Source: Rhabdaerophilum sp. SD176
Lineage (GTDB): Bacteria; Pseudomonadota; Alphaproteobacteria; Rhizobiales; Beijerinckiaceae
NCBI RefSeq assembly: GCF_030143245.1
Contig: NZ_JARJNS010000002.1
Location: 62,001-126,000, forward strand
Direction: 5' to 3'
Length of the DNA: 64,000 bases
Shown: in pieces, positions 11,169 through 21,946 of the stretch
Layout: every line of letters begins with the position of its first letter
How positions within the stretch are numbered: position 1 is the stretch's first letter
Translations under genes and position numbers: made by a program
Notes under the pieces: generated by a model
Seen by the model: only the letters and a program-made list of their open reading frames with translations
Told to the model about the DNA's origin: nothing
Database searches by the model: none

Positions 11169-11726
11169 GTGGCCTCATCCAGCCCGATCGTTTCCGGAAT
11201 TGCGGGGCGCTATGCCTCCGCGCTTTTCGAACTCGCCACCGAGGCGAAGCAGGTCGATGCTGTCAGCGATGCGCTGGACCGTTTCACCGCGCTGCTTGAC
11301 GGCAGCGAGGATCTCGACCGGATGGTGCGTAACCCGGTCTTCACCGCCGATGAACAGGCCGCCGCGATTGGCGCCGTCCTGAAGAAGGCGACGATCGGCG
11401 GTCTCGCCGCCAATTTTCTGCAGCTGGTTGCGGCAAAACGCCGCCTGTTTGCCGTCCGCGGCATGATCGCCGGCTATCGCGCGCTCGTTGCCGAGGCCAA
11501 GGGCATCGTTCCGGCCGAAGTGACCGTGGCCGCGCCGCTTTCGGACAAGAACCGCCAGGCCGTGATCGAGGCTCTCGAGGCGCGCGCCGGCAAGACGATT
11601 TCGCTGACCGAAAAGGTCGACCCCGCGATTATCGGCGGCCTCGTCGTCAAGATGGGCAGCAAGATGATCGACGCCTCCCTCAAAACCAAACTCAACGCGA
11701 TGAAACTCGCGATGAACAACGGCTAA
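11169..11726 (+). CDS. atpH: F0F1 ATP synthase subunit delta
   Basis: This is the 185-residue delta subunit (OSCP homologue) that links the F1 head to the peripheral stalk of ATP synthase. The N-terminal helical domain (SGIAGRYASALFELA) and the C-terminal VDPAIIGGLVVKMGSKMIDASLKTKL segment are typical. The start codon is GTG at 11169. It is the first gene of the F1 operon atpHAGDC; the F0 genes are not adjacent, as is usual in alphaproteobacteria. It is followed by atpA after 17 bases. Confidence 0.96.
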   Translation: MASSSPIVSGIAGRYASALFELATEAKQVDAVSDALDRFTALLDGSEDLDRMVRNPVFTADEQAAAIGAVLKKATIGGLAANFLQLVAAKRRLFAVRGMIAGYRALVAEAKGIVPAEVTVAAPLSDKNRQAVIEALEARAGKTISLTEKVDPAIIGGLVVKMGSKMIDASLKTKLNAMKLAMNNG

Positions 11727-11743
11727 TACGAAAGGCTTGACCG

Positions 11744-13273
11744 ATGGATATCCGCGCCGCTGAGATTTCGGCGATCCTCAAGGAGCAGATCAAGAATTTC
11801 GGCGCTTCGGCCGAAGTGGCCGAGGTCGGGCAGGTCCTGTCCGTCGGTGACGGCATCGCGCGTGTCTTCGGCCTCGACAAGGTCCAGGCCGGCGAGATGG
11901 TCGAGTTCGAGAACGGCGTGCGCGGCATGGCCCTGAACCTCGAATCGGACAATGTCGGCGTCGTCATTTTCGGTTCGGACCGCGACATCAAGGAAGGCCA
12001 GACCGTCAAGCGGACCGGCGCCATCGTGGACGTTCCGGTCGGCAAGGAAATGCTTGGTCGCGTGGTCGATGCACTCGGCAACCCGATCGATGGCAAGGGC
12101 CCGATCAAGGCGACCCAGCGTGCCCGCGTGGACGTGAAGGCGCCGGGCATCATTCCCCGCAAGTCCGTGCACGAGCCGATGGCGACCGGCCTGAAGGCCG
12201 TCGATGCGCTGATCCCGATCGGTCGTGGCCAGCGCGAGCTGATCATCGGTGACCGCCAGACCGGCAAGACCGCGATCGCGCTCGACACGATCCTCAACCA
12301 GAAGCCGCTCAATGCCGGCAATGACGAGAGCCAAAAGCTCTATTGCGTCTATGTCGCCGTCGGCCAGAAGCGTTCGACCGTTGCCCAGTTCGTGAAAGTG
12401 CTCGAAGAGCGCGGTGCGCTGGAATATTCCATCGTTGTGGCCGCCACCGCCTCGGATGCGGCGCCGATGCAGTTCCTTGCCCCGTTCGCAGGCTGCGCCA
12501 TGGGCGAATATTTCCGCGACAATGGCATGCATGCCGTCATCATCTATGACGATCTGTCGAAGCAGGCTGTGGCCTATCGCCAGATGTCGCTGCTGCTGCG
12601 CCGCCCGCCGGGCCGCGAAGCCTATCCGGGCGACGTGTTCTATCTCCATTCCCGCCTGCTCGAGCGCGCGGCGAAGCTGAACGACGCCAATGGCGCCGGT
12701 TCGCTGACGGCGCTGCCGGTCATCGAAACCCAGGCCAACGACGTGTCGGCCTATATTCCGACCAATGTGATCTCGATCACCGACGGCCAGATCTTCCTGG
12801 AAACCGACCTCTTCTTCCAGGGCATCCGCCCGGCCGTGAACGTCGGTCTCTCGGTGTCGCGCGTCGGCTCGGCCGCCCAGACCAAGGCGACCAAGAAGGT
12901 TGCGGGCAAGATCAAGGGCGAGCTGGCCCAGTATCGCGAGATGGCGGCGTTCGCCCAGTTCGGCTCGGATCTCGATGCCGTGACGCAGCGCCTCCTGAAC
13001 CGCGGTTCGCGCCTGACCGAGCTCCTGAAGCAGCCGCAATTCTCGCCGCTGAAGATGGAAGAGCAGGTCTGCGTGATCTATGCCGGCGTCAACGGCTATC
13101 TCGACGGCCTGCCGGTCAACAAGGTGCGCGCCTACGAGGACGGCCTTCTCTCGCTGCTGCGTGACAAGCATGCCGATCTTCTGGCCGAAATCGGCAAGAC
13201 GAAGGACCTTTCGGACGCGAATGCCGCGAAGCTGAAGGACATCGTCGCCGGGTTCACGAAGAGCTTCGCGTAA
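11744..13273 (+). CDS. atpA: F0F1 ATP synthase subunit alpha
   Basis: This is the non-catalytic nucleotide-binding alpha subunit of the F1 head, 509 residues, present in three copies alternating with beta. The Walker A motif [11 protein letters not shown] has K175, and the family signature [14 protein letters not shown] is present near residue 370. Length and N-terminus ([16 protein letters not shown]) are standard. It is the second gene of the operon, between atpH and atpG, with a 60-base gap before atpG. Confidence 0.98.
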   Translation: MDIRAAEISAILKEQIKNFGASAEVAEVGQVLSVGDGIARVFGLDKVQAGEMVEFENGVRGMALNLESDNVGVVIFGSDRDIKEGQTVKRTGAIVDVPVGKEMLGRVVDALGNPIDGKGPIKATQRARVDVKAPGIIPRKSVHEPMATGLKAVDALIPIGRGQRELIIGDRQTGKTAIALDTILNQKPLNAGNDESQKLYCVYVAVGQKRSTVAQFVKVLEERGALEYSIVVAATASDAAPMQFLAPFAGCAMGEYFRDNGMHAVIIYDDLSKQAVAYRQMSLLLRRPPGREAYPGDVFYLHSRLLERAAKLNDANGAGSLTALPVIETQANDVSAYIPTNVISITDGQIFLETDLFFQGIRPAVNVGLSVSRVGSAAQTKATKKVAGKIKGELAQYREMAAFAQFGSDLDAVTQRLLNRGSRLTELLKQPQFSPLKMEEQVCVIYAGVNGYLDGLPVNKVRAYEDGLLSLLRDKHADLLAEIGKTKDLSDANAAKLKDIVAGFTKSFA

Positions 13274-13333
13274 GGGCATTTCCGTCGGTTGGGCTCCGTG
13301 CCCGGCTGATGGTTCACCGGATCAGGACCTGAC

Positions 13334-15669
<2,336 letters not shown>

Positions 15670-15671
15670 CC

Positions 15672-16061
15672 ATGGCCACTTTCCCCTTCGAACTCGTTTC
15701 TCCGGAACGCGTGCTTTTCTCGGGCGAGGCGACGCAGGTCGTCGTTCCCGCCTCCGAAGGGGAAATCACGGTTCTCGCCAACCATGCGCCGTTCATGTCA
15801 GCCCTGCGGAGCGGTGTTGTCACGATTGATAATGGCCAGCGGCTGTTCGTGCGCGGTGGCTTTGCCGATGTCTCGCAGGCCGGGCTGACCGTGCTCGCGG
15901 AACAGGCCGTCCCGCTAGACGAGATCAATCCCGAAGCGCTGAGCGGCCAGATCCGCAATGCCGAGGAAGATCTCCGCGATGCGAAGACCGACGAGGCCCG
16001 TACCCGCGCACAGGCCAAGCTCGATGGCCTCAATGCCATGATGGCGGCGATCCGCAACTGA
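15672..16061 (+). CDS. atpC: F0F1 ATP synthase subunit epsilon
   Basis: This is the 129-residue epsilon subunit, which binds gamma and can inhibit ATP hydrolysis. The N-terminal beta-sandwich (FELVSPERVLFSGEATQV, GEITVLANHAPFMSAL) is complete and the C-terminal helical hairpin is present. The start is 2 bases after the atpD stop. It is the last gene of the operon and is followed by a strong hairpin terminator. Confidence 0.96.
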   Translation: MATFPFELVSPERVLFSGEATQVVVPASEGEITVLANHAPFMSALRSGVVTIDNGQRLFVRGGFADVSQAGLTVLAEQAVPLDEINPEALSGQIRNAEEDLRDAKTDEARTRAQAKLDGLNAMMAAIRN

Positions 16062-16085
16062 GCAGGGCGCGTCCGGGCTGTTCCA

Positions 16086-16108
16086 AAGGGGCCCGCGGGC
16101 CCCTTTTT
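16086..16108 (+). terminator. Intrinsic terminator of the atp operon
   Basis: A GGGGCCCG/CGGGCCCC self-complementary stem is followed by a run of five T residues, 25 bases after the atpC stop. The opposite strand has only three T residues after the stem, so it should act mainly on the plus strand. The convergent barrel-protein gene ends 5 bases further on. Confidence 0.85.
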
Positions 16109-16112
16109 CGTG

Positions 16113-16928
16113 TCAGAACCGGAACGTCGCCGAGACCTGCGGGGCCAGCGCGATAGACCGGAAGCGGTTCGGCGCATAGCTCGAATAGGTCCGGGCATAG
16201 GCGAGGCGCAGGCCGATCTCGCGATCCTTCTCCCATTCATAGGTCGAAGAGAGGAACAGGCTCCAGCTCCGGTCGCGGATGCGCGGCAGGATGGGCGTAT
16301 TGTCCTCGAGGAGATAGGAGGCCGTGCCGCCGAGGCGCCAGGTCCAGGCATTCCATTTCCGTGCGAGGACGAGGCCGGAACGGAAGCGGATGTCGTTCTT
16401 TGTGCCGTTCTGGTAGAAGCGCCGCGCCGCGCCGAGGCTGGGGATCAGGGTCCAGTCAGGGGCGAGGGTGATGGCCCTGGACAGGCCGAGCGAGACATCC
16501 TGACTGGCGTCGTCATGGGCCCGAAGCGGCTGGTCCATGCTGGTCCGGGCAGTCACGCCCAGTGACAGTGTCGCCCCGCGCCAGGCCTGGGTGAAGGAGA
16601 GCGAGCCAAAGAGACGGTTGGAGCCGGCATCCCGTTCGCGGGCATACCAGTCCGCTCCCGTGCCGAGGATACCCGCCAGGGCGGCGCCGTCCCAGAGCGG
16701 CTGGCGATAGCCGAGGCCGAGCTGCATGGCCCAATAGGCATCGCCCTTCTGGCGGCCGGGCAGATCATTCGGGTTGCTGGTCCAGCCTGGTCCGAATTGG
16801 GTCGAAAGCGACCAGCCTGCCTGCGGCGGCGTCTGGCCCAGAGCGGGGCGGACAAGGAACAGGATGCCGAGCAGCATCGCTGCCCGGGCTGCCTGCCCTG
16901 TCTCCAGCCAGATTTCCTGCCGCCGCAT
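16113..16928 (-). CDS. Predicted outer-membrane beta-barrel protein
   Basis: This is a 271-residue protein without a family I can name. An N-terminal hydrophobic segment (about residues 13-31, AAMLLGILFLVRPALG) looks like a signal peptide. The mature part is a succession of alternating hydrophobic strands with aromatic ends (SLSTQFGPGWTSN, AYWAMQLGLGYRQP, SWSLFLSSTYEWE) and the chain ends in the FRF C-terminal phenylalanine typical of outer-membrane barrels. I estimate roughly 10-12 strands, which is not precise. It is convergent with atpC and 52 bases downstream of putA on the same strand, so it could share the putA transcript. Function unknown. Confidence 0.8.
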   Translation of the reverse strand: MRRQEIWLETGQAARAAMLLGILFLVRPALGQTPPQAGWSLSTQFGPGWTSNPNDLPGRQKGDAYWAMQLGLGYRQPLWDGAALAGILGTGADWYARERDAGSNRLFGSLSFTQAWRGATLSLGVTARTSMDQPLRAHDDASQDVSLGLSRAITLAPDWTLIPSLGAARRFYQNGTKNDIRFRSGLVLARKWNAWTWRLGGTASYLLEDNTPILPRIRDRSWSLFLSSTYEWEKDREIGLRLAYARTYSSYAPNRFRSIALAPQVSATFRF

Positions 16929-16980
16929 CCGGCCTCCCCCGCACGGGGAACCTAGCGCGGTGCGGCGGGCTTGAGAAGGT

Positions 16981-19900
16981 TCAGCCGTCGGACAGCGCCA
17001 TCAGGCTGGCATTCCCGCCGGCTGCCGCAGAGTTGACCGAGAGCACCTGCTCGGTCGCAAACCGGAACAGGTAATTCGGCCCGCCGGCCTTGGGGCCGGT
17101 GCCGGACAGGCCGTGGCCGCCGAAGGGCTGCACGCCGACCACCGCGCCGATCATGTTGCGGTTGACATAGATATTGCCGGTCGCAAGCTCGGTGGTGATC
17201 CGGTCGATTTCGGCGTCAATCCGGGAATGGATGCCGAGGGTCAGGCCATAGCCGGTGGCCTCGATGGCCTCGATCACTTCGGCCAGCCTGCCGGCGGGGT
17301 AGCGCACGACATGCAGGACCGGGCCGAAGATCTCTTCCTGGAGGTCTTCGACGCGCTTCAGTTCGAAGACATGCGGCGCGACATAGAGCCCCTCCGGCGC
17401 GGAGCCGGCAAACCACGTCTTGGCCTCACGCTTCATCCTCTCGATATGCGCGTCCAGCCTGGCCTTGGCCTCCGCATCGATCACCGGACCGATATGGGTG
17501 GCCGGATCGCGCGGGTCGCCGAGGCGAAGTTCCTTGGCTGCGCCAACGATCATCTCGATCATCCGGTCGGCGACATCCTCCTGCACACAGAGGAGGCGAA
17601 GCGCGGAACAGCGCTGGCCGGCCGAGCGGAAGGCCGAGAGCACGACATCGTCGGCCACCTGTTCCGGCAGGGCCGTCGCGTCCACGATCATGGCGTTGAT
17701 GCCGCCGGTTTCGGCGATGAGCGGCACGATCGGGCCATCCTTGGCGGCGAGGGTGCGGTTGATTTTCCGGGCTGTTTCGGTCGAGCCGGTGAAGACAACG
17801 CCGGCCACCCGGGCATGGTGGACGAGCGCCGCGCCGACGGCGCCATCGCCGAGGACAAGGTTCAGCGCGCCACCGGGAATGCCGGCCTTGTGAAGAAGCT
17901 GCACGGCCAGCGTGCCGACCAGCGGGGTCTGCTCCGCCGGCTTGGCGACGACGGTGTTGCCAGCGGCCAGCGCTGCGGCGATCTGACCGACGAAGATCGC
18001 CAGCGGGAAGTTCCACGGCGCGATGGCCACGAAGACCCCGCGGGCGCGATAGACGAGGCGGTTCTCTTCGCCTGTCGGGCCGGGAAGGACGATCGGGCCG
18101 GCGAACAGCTTCTCGGCCTCGCCGGAATAGTAGCGGAGGAAATCGACCGCTTCGCGCAGTTCCGCGATGGCATCGTCGATCGTCTTGCCGGCTTCGGCTT
18201 GCAGGAGGCCGAGGATGCGCCCCGTCTCCTCTTCCAAGAGGTCCGCCGCGCGGCGCAGCGCGCCGGAGCGGATCGTCACGGCAGTGCGGCTCCAGGCCGG
18301 GAAGGCCGATTGCGCTGCAGCGATAGCGAGATCGGCCGTTTCCGGCGTTGCCGTCTCGGCAATGCCGGCCGACCGCGAATCAATGGGGGAGAGGACCGGC
18401 GCGCCCGCACCGGATACGGGCTTGCCATTGACGAGGCTCGTCGCGTGGAGGGGGGCGAAGTTGCGGACCTCGAGCAGCCGGGCCAAAGTCCCGGCATGGC
18501 CGAGCTCATAGCCCTTGCTGTTGCGCCGCCCGGCGCCGAGCAAATCGGCCGGCCGGGCAATGCCGGCATGGCGCGCCTTCCGCGCATCGCCGATCAATGC
18601 GGCCGGGCGGATGAGCAGCTTTTCGACAGGAACCCCCGGATCGGCAGCCTCATGGACGAAGGACGAATTGGCGCCGTTTTCGAGCAGCCGCCGCACGAGA
18701 TAGGCCAGCAGATCGCGATGGCCACCGACCGGGGCGTAGGTGCGGCAGGCCGCATCCGGGTGGTCGCCCAGCAGTGCATTGTAGATCGCATCGCCCATGC
18801 CGTGCAGGCGCTGGAACTCGTAGCCCTCGGCATCCCCCGCCAATGCGCGGATCGTGGCCACGGTCAGGGCGTTATGAGTGGCGAATTGCGGGAAGAGGCG
18901 CGGCCGCGCGTCGAGAAGCGCGCGGGCGCAAGCCGTGTAGTTCAGGTCCGTCATCGCCTTGCGGGAGAAGACCGGGAAATCGTCGAGGCCGCGTTCCTGG
19001 CCGCGTTTGATCTCGGTATCCCAGTAGGCGCCCTTGACCAGCCGGACCATGAAGCGGCGGTCATTCTCGACGGCCAGCCGGTCCAGCCATTCGATCACCG
19101 CACCGGCGCGCTTCTGATAGGCCTGGACAGCGAGGCCGAGGCCATCCCAGCCTGCCAGTTCCGGCGCGCGGGCCAGTTCGGCGAAAATGTCGAGCGAGAG
19201 CTCAAGCCGGTCGGCCTCCTCGGCATCGATCGTGAAATTGAGGTCGAAGCTCTTGGCCGATACCGCAAGCTCGATCACCATCGGCACGAGCTCCCGCAGG
19301 ACCGCGTCACGGTTCGTGGCCTCGTAGCGCGGATGCAGCGCGGACAGCTTGACGGAAATGCCGGGCCGATCCGGCAGGGGGCGATTGCCGGCGCTGGCGC
19401 CGATATGCTTGATCGCGTTGGCATAGCTCGCGAAATAGCGGGCCGCGTCGTCCCGCGTGCGGGCCCCTTCGCCCAGCATGTCGAACGAATAGCGGAAAGA
19501 ACGGCCGGGACCCGATCCGGCGCGCTTCAGGGCCTCCTCGATGGTCTGGCCGAGAACGAAATGATTGCCCATCACCTTCATGGCCTGCCGCGCGGCGGTG
19601 CGCACCGTCGGCAGCCCGATTCGTTTTGCCAACTGGCCGAGGATGCCGTCGGGCGTCTCGCCGGGCTGGATGATGCGCGCGCCGATGCCGAGCGCCCAGG
19701 CGGAAGCGTTGATCAGCAGGGCGCCGGATTTCGGTTCGTGGTTGAGGAAGTCTCCCTGGCCGAGCTTGTCCTCGATGAGCTTGTCAGCCGTCAAAGAATC
19801 CGGCACCCGTAGCAGAGCCTCGGCCAGGACCATGAGGGCCAGCCCTTCCTTGGTCGAGAGGGCATATTCCTGGAGGATCTGTTCCACCCCGCCAATCCCG

Positions 19901-20061
19901 CCCGACCCTGCCCGGATTGCCTCGATCAGGCGGCGCGCCTCCCGGTCGACTGTCCGCTCCGTCTCCGGCGGCTGGATCGCGGAAGCGAGCAGGACCGCGG
20001 CGAGTGATTCGTCGTCCGGTGCATAAGGGACGCGGAACGGAGGAAGCGGAGACTGGGACAT
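16981..20061 (-). CDS. putA: Bifunctional proline dehydrogenase / glutamate-semialdehyde dehydrogenase
   Basis: This 1026-residue enzyme oxidises proline to glutamate in two steps. The FAD-linked proline dehydrogenase half (about residues 90-460) shows RLVKGAYWDTEIK and FQRLHGMGDA. The NAD-linked aldehyde dehydrogenase half (about 530-1000) shows FVAIAPWNFPLAIF, AETGGINAMIVD and the catalytic cysteine in GQRCSALRLLC near residue 820. The N-terminus begins with a short arm and has no ribbon-helix-helix domain, so it is the short, non-DNA-binding type, unlike the roughly 1300-residue E. coli protein. Regulation is probably by the divergent Lrp-type gene next door, through the palindrome between them. 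Confidence 0.96.
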   Translation of the reverse strand: MSQSPLPPFRVPYAPDDESLAAVLLASAIQPPETERTVDREARRLIEAIRAGSGGIGGVEQILQEYALSTKEGLALMVLAEALLRVPDSLTADKLIEDKLGQGDFLNHEPKSGALLINASAWALGIGARIIQPGETPDGILGQLAKRIGLPTVRTAARQAMKVMGNHFVLGQTIEEALKRAGSGPGRSFRYSFDMLGEGARTRDDAARYFASYANAIKHIGASAGNRPLPDRPGISVKLSALHPRYEATNRDAVLRELVPMVIELAVSAKSFDLNFTIDAEEADRLELSLDIFAELARAPELAGWDGLGLAVQAYQKRAGAVIEWLDRLAVENDRRFMVRLVKGAYWDTEIKRGQERGLDDFPVFSRKAMTDLNYTACARALLDARPRLFPQFATHNALTVATIRALAGDAEGYEFQRLHGMGDAIYNALLGDHPDAACRTYAPVGGHRDLLAYLVRRLLENGANSSFVHEAADPGVPVEKLLIRPAALIGDARKARHAGIARPADLLGAGRRNSKGYELGHAGTLARLLEVRNFAPLHATSLVNGKPVSGAGAPVLSPIDSRSAGIAETATPETADLAIAAAQSAFPAWSRTAVTIRSGALRRAADLLEEETGRILGLLQAEAGKTIDDAIAELREAVDFLRYYSGEAEKLFAGPIVLPGPTGEENRLVYRARGVFVAIAPWNFPLAIFVGQIAAALAAGNTVVAKPAEQTPLVGTLAVQLLHKAGIPGGALNLVLGDGAVGAALVHHARVAGVVFTGSTETARKINRTLAAKDGPIVPLIAETGGINAMIVDATALPEQVADDVVLSAFRSAGQRCSALRLLCVQEDVADRMIEMIVGAAKELRLGDPRDPATHIGPVIDAEAKARLDAHIERMKREAKTWFAGSAPEGLYVAPHVFELKRVEDLQEEIFGPVLHVVRYPAGRLAEVIEAIEATGYGLTLGIHSRIDAEIDRITTELATGNIYVNRNMIGAVVGVQPFGGHGLSGTGPKAGGPNYLFRFATEQVLSVNSAAAGGNASLMALSDG

Positions 20062-20148
20062 GGTGCGGGCTCCGGAGGGGCTGAGAGGACAACCAGGGAT
20101 TACTCAAGACATATCGCCTGTTGACAGGTGTTTCCACAGTGGTTTTTA

Positions 20149-20179
20149 ACTTGTATTAGTGAAAATCACTACTACAAGT
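20149..20179. promoter_or_regulatory. Inverted repeat in the putA-putR intergenic region (probable PutR operator)
   Basis: Two 14-base arms, ACTTGTATTAGTGA and TCACTACTACAAGT, are separated by AAA and match at 13 of 14 pairs. The site lies in the 145-base divergent promoter region. A possible putR promoter has TTGACA at 20121-20126 and TTTTAA at 20144-20149 with a 17-base spacer, which would place transcription start inside the repeat. Lrp-type regulators of putA commonly bind such sites, so assignment to PutR is reasonable inference. Confidence 0.65.
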
Positions 20180-20206
20180 GCATTCTAGTGTGATATGGAG
20201 TGGATG

Positions 20207-20671
20207 ATGGCAGAGCAGCTCGACCGGGCGGACATCAAGATCCTGCGGGCCCTGCAACGGGACGGACGTCTCTCGACCGTTGCCCTGGCCGAGAATGTCG
20301 GTCTCAGTCCAACCGCAACCACTGAACGCGTCAAGCGCCTGACGCGCGAAGGTTACATAAAAGGCTATCACGCCGCGCTTGATCCGGCGATGCTTGATCG
20401 GGCGCTGCTGGTCTTCATCGAGATCACGCTCGACAAGACGACACCTGACGTGTTCGCCAAGTTTGCCGTGGCGGTTCGCGCCTCGCGCGAGATCCTCGAG
20501 TGCCACCTCGTGGCGGGCGGCTTCGACTACCTGATCAAAACGCGCGTCAAGGATATGGAAGCCTACCGGAACTTCCTGACGCAGACGATCCTTTCGCTGC
20601 CGGGCGTGCGCGAATCGCGGTCCTATGCGGTGATGGAAGAAGTGAAGGCCGAGCTGACCCTGCCGGTCTGA
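20207..20671 (+). CDS. putR: Lrp/AsnC-family regulator, probable proline-responsive activator of putA
   Basis: This is a 154-residue Lrp/AsnC regulator with an N-terminal helix-turn-helix (DIKILRALQRDGRLS, VGLSPTATTERVKRL) and a C-terminal RAM ligand-binding domain (ALLVFIEITLD, GGFDYLIKTRVKDME, LPGVRESRSYAVMEEVK). Three in-frame ATGs are possible (20195, 20204, 20207); 20207 is chosen because GGAG at 20197-20200 is then 6 bases away. It is divergent from putA, the usual arrangement for the proline-responsive PutR of alphaproteobacteria, so the name is by family and position. It ends just before a bidirectional terminator. Confidence 0.88.
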   Translation: MAEQLDRADIKILRALQRDGRLSTVALAENVGLSPTATTERVKRLTREGYIKGYHAALDPAMLDRALLVFIEITLDKTTPDVFAKFAVAVRASREILECHLVAGGFDYLIKTRVKDMEAYRNFLTQTILSLPGVRESRSYAVMEEVKAELTLPV

Positions 20672-20678
20672 CGAAAAA

Positions 20679-20700
20679 GGCGGGCCTGAGCCCGCCTTTC
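20679..20700. terminator. Bidirectional intrinsic terminator between putR and the terC-type gene
   Basis: A 7-bp stem GGCGGGC/GCCCGCC with a CTGA-type loop has TTTC on its plus-strand side and five T residues on its minus-strand side (AAAAA at 20674-20678). It lies 7 bases after the putR stop and about 26 bases beyond the end of the convergent membrane-protein gene, so it can end both transcripts. Confidence 0.8.
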
Positions 20701-20725
20701 CTTGGTTTTGGCAACAAGCGTGCCG

Positions 20726-21739
20726 TCAGGCCTTGCCGGTTCCAGCGGTCGGTTCGTCCCGGGTTTTCCAGAGCGAGTAGATGATTCCGCCGGCGATCAG
20801 CGCCAGTGTGACGCCGAGCGATATGGCAGGGTTCAGCTTGCCGACCAGCTCGTTCCAGAAGATCTTCAGGCCGATGAAGACCAGGATCATGGCGAGCGCA
20901 TACTTCAGATAGTGGAACCGGTGCACCATGGCGGCCAGGGCGAAATAGAGCGCCCGGAGGCCGAGGATCGCCATGATGTTGGCGGTGTAGACGATGAACG
21001 TGTCCGTGGTGATGGCGAAGATCGCCGGCACCGAGTCGACCGCGAAGATCAGGTCAGCCACGTTGATGACGATCAGGGCCAGGAAGAGCGGTGTCGCGAA
21101 GGACACCATCTTGCCGGTCGCCGGGTCCGGCTGGCGGACAAAGAACTTCTGGCCATGCAGCTGCTCGGTCACACGCATGCGCTTGCGCAGGAAGCGCACC
21201 ACCGGGTTCTTCGACACATCCGGATCGGCCTCGGGCACCACGAGCATCTTGATGCCGGTGGCAACGAGGAATGCGCCGAAGATGTAGAGCACCCAGCTGT
21301 ATTGCTGCACCAGGGCCGCGCCGAGGGCGATCATGATGCCGCGCAGGATGATGACCGCGAGGATCCCCCAGACGAGGGCGCGGTACTGGTATTTCGGCGG
21401 GATGGCGAAGAAGCCGAAGATCAGCGAGATGACGAAGACATTGTCGATGGACAAGGCCTTCTCGATGAAAAAGCCGGTAAAGTAGGCAATGCCGGCATGC
21501 GTGCCGTCCTCGGTGATGAGGCGGCCGGTTTCATAGGACCACCAGATATAGCCACCGAAGGCCATGGCGACGCTGATATAGAAGGCGGAAAGCCAGAGGC
21601 TTTCGGCGACACCGAGTTCCTTTTCGTCGCGATGAAGGACCCCCAGGTCGAAGGCCATCAGCGTGACGATGACGGCAAGGAACGCACCCCACATCCAGAG
21701 GGGCTTGCCCAAAAAGGCATAGCTAAGCAGATCGATCAT
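20726..21739 (-). CDS. TerC/Alx-family integral membrane protein
   Basis: This 337-residue protein has about eight or nine membrane segments and the TerC-family signatures GFFIEKALSIDNVFVISLIF and NVADLIFAVDSVPAIFAI, which carry the conserved intramembrane acidic residues. Family members are linked to tellurium resistance, manganese export and alkaline pH response; the transported ion cannot be told here. The frame is open upstream to 21850, but the ATG at 21739 (MIDLLSYAFLGKPLWMWG) is preferred because a promoter lies inside the longer reading and family proteins start there. It is convergent with putR. Confidence 0.92.
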   Translation of the reverse strand: MIDLLSYAFLGKPLWMWGAFLAVIVTLMAFDLGVLHRDEKELGVAESLWLSAFYISVAMAFGGYIWWSYETGRLITEDGTHAGIAYFTGFFIEKALSIDNVFVISLIFGFFAIPPKYQYRALVWGILAVIILRGIMIALGAALVQQYSWVLYIFGAFLVATGIKMLVVPEADPDVSKNPVVRFLRKRMRVTEQLHGQKFFVRQPDPATGKMVSFATPLFLALIVINVADLIFAVDSVPAIFAITTDTFIVYTANIMAILGLRALYFALAAMVHRFHYLKYALAMILVFIGLKIFWNELVGKLNPAISLGVTLALIAGGIIYSLWKTRDEPTAGTGKA

Positions 21740-21829
21740 GATTTGGTACCGATTTTTGAGCCCAAGAACGATGGTTCCGACATCGCGCGTCTTTCCGACA
21801 CGCCAGAGGGGCCCGGCAACCGTCGTGGT

Positions 21830-21858
21830 GGATAAAGGGCGCAGCGACATTTTGTCAA
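21830..21858 (-). promoter_or_regulatory. Probable sigma-70-type promoter of the terC-type gene
   Basis: On the minus strand TTGACA (21858-21853) is followed by a 17-base spacer and TTATCC (21835-21830). Transcription would start near 21823 and leave a leader of about 85 bases before the ATG at 21739. I looked in that leader for the conserved loops of a yybP-ykoY manganese riboswitch, which often precedes this family, and did not see them. Confidence 0.5.
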
Positions 21859-21946
21859 GACGGGCGCGTTTCGCGCTGCAACCATCGTTGCAATTTGGCT
21901 AAGACGCGGGCAGAGAGCGGCATCGCAACGGGACTGGATTGGTTTT

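Noticed and set aside
17113-19812. 899-codon open frame antisense to putA
   Set aside because: It is a shadow of putA codons with low-complexity composition; no motif or ribosome-binding site supports it.
21740-21825. Possible yybP-ykoY manganese riboswitch in the leader of the terC-type gene
   Set aside because: The leader is about 85 bases and I could not find the conserved loop sequences of this riboswitch; a covariance-model search would decide.
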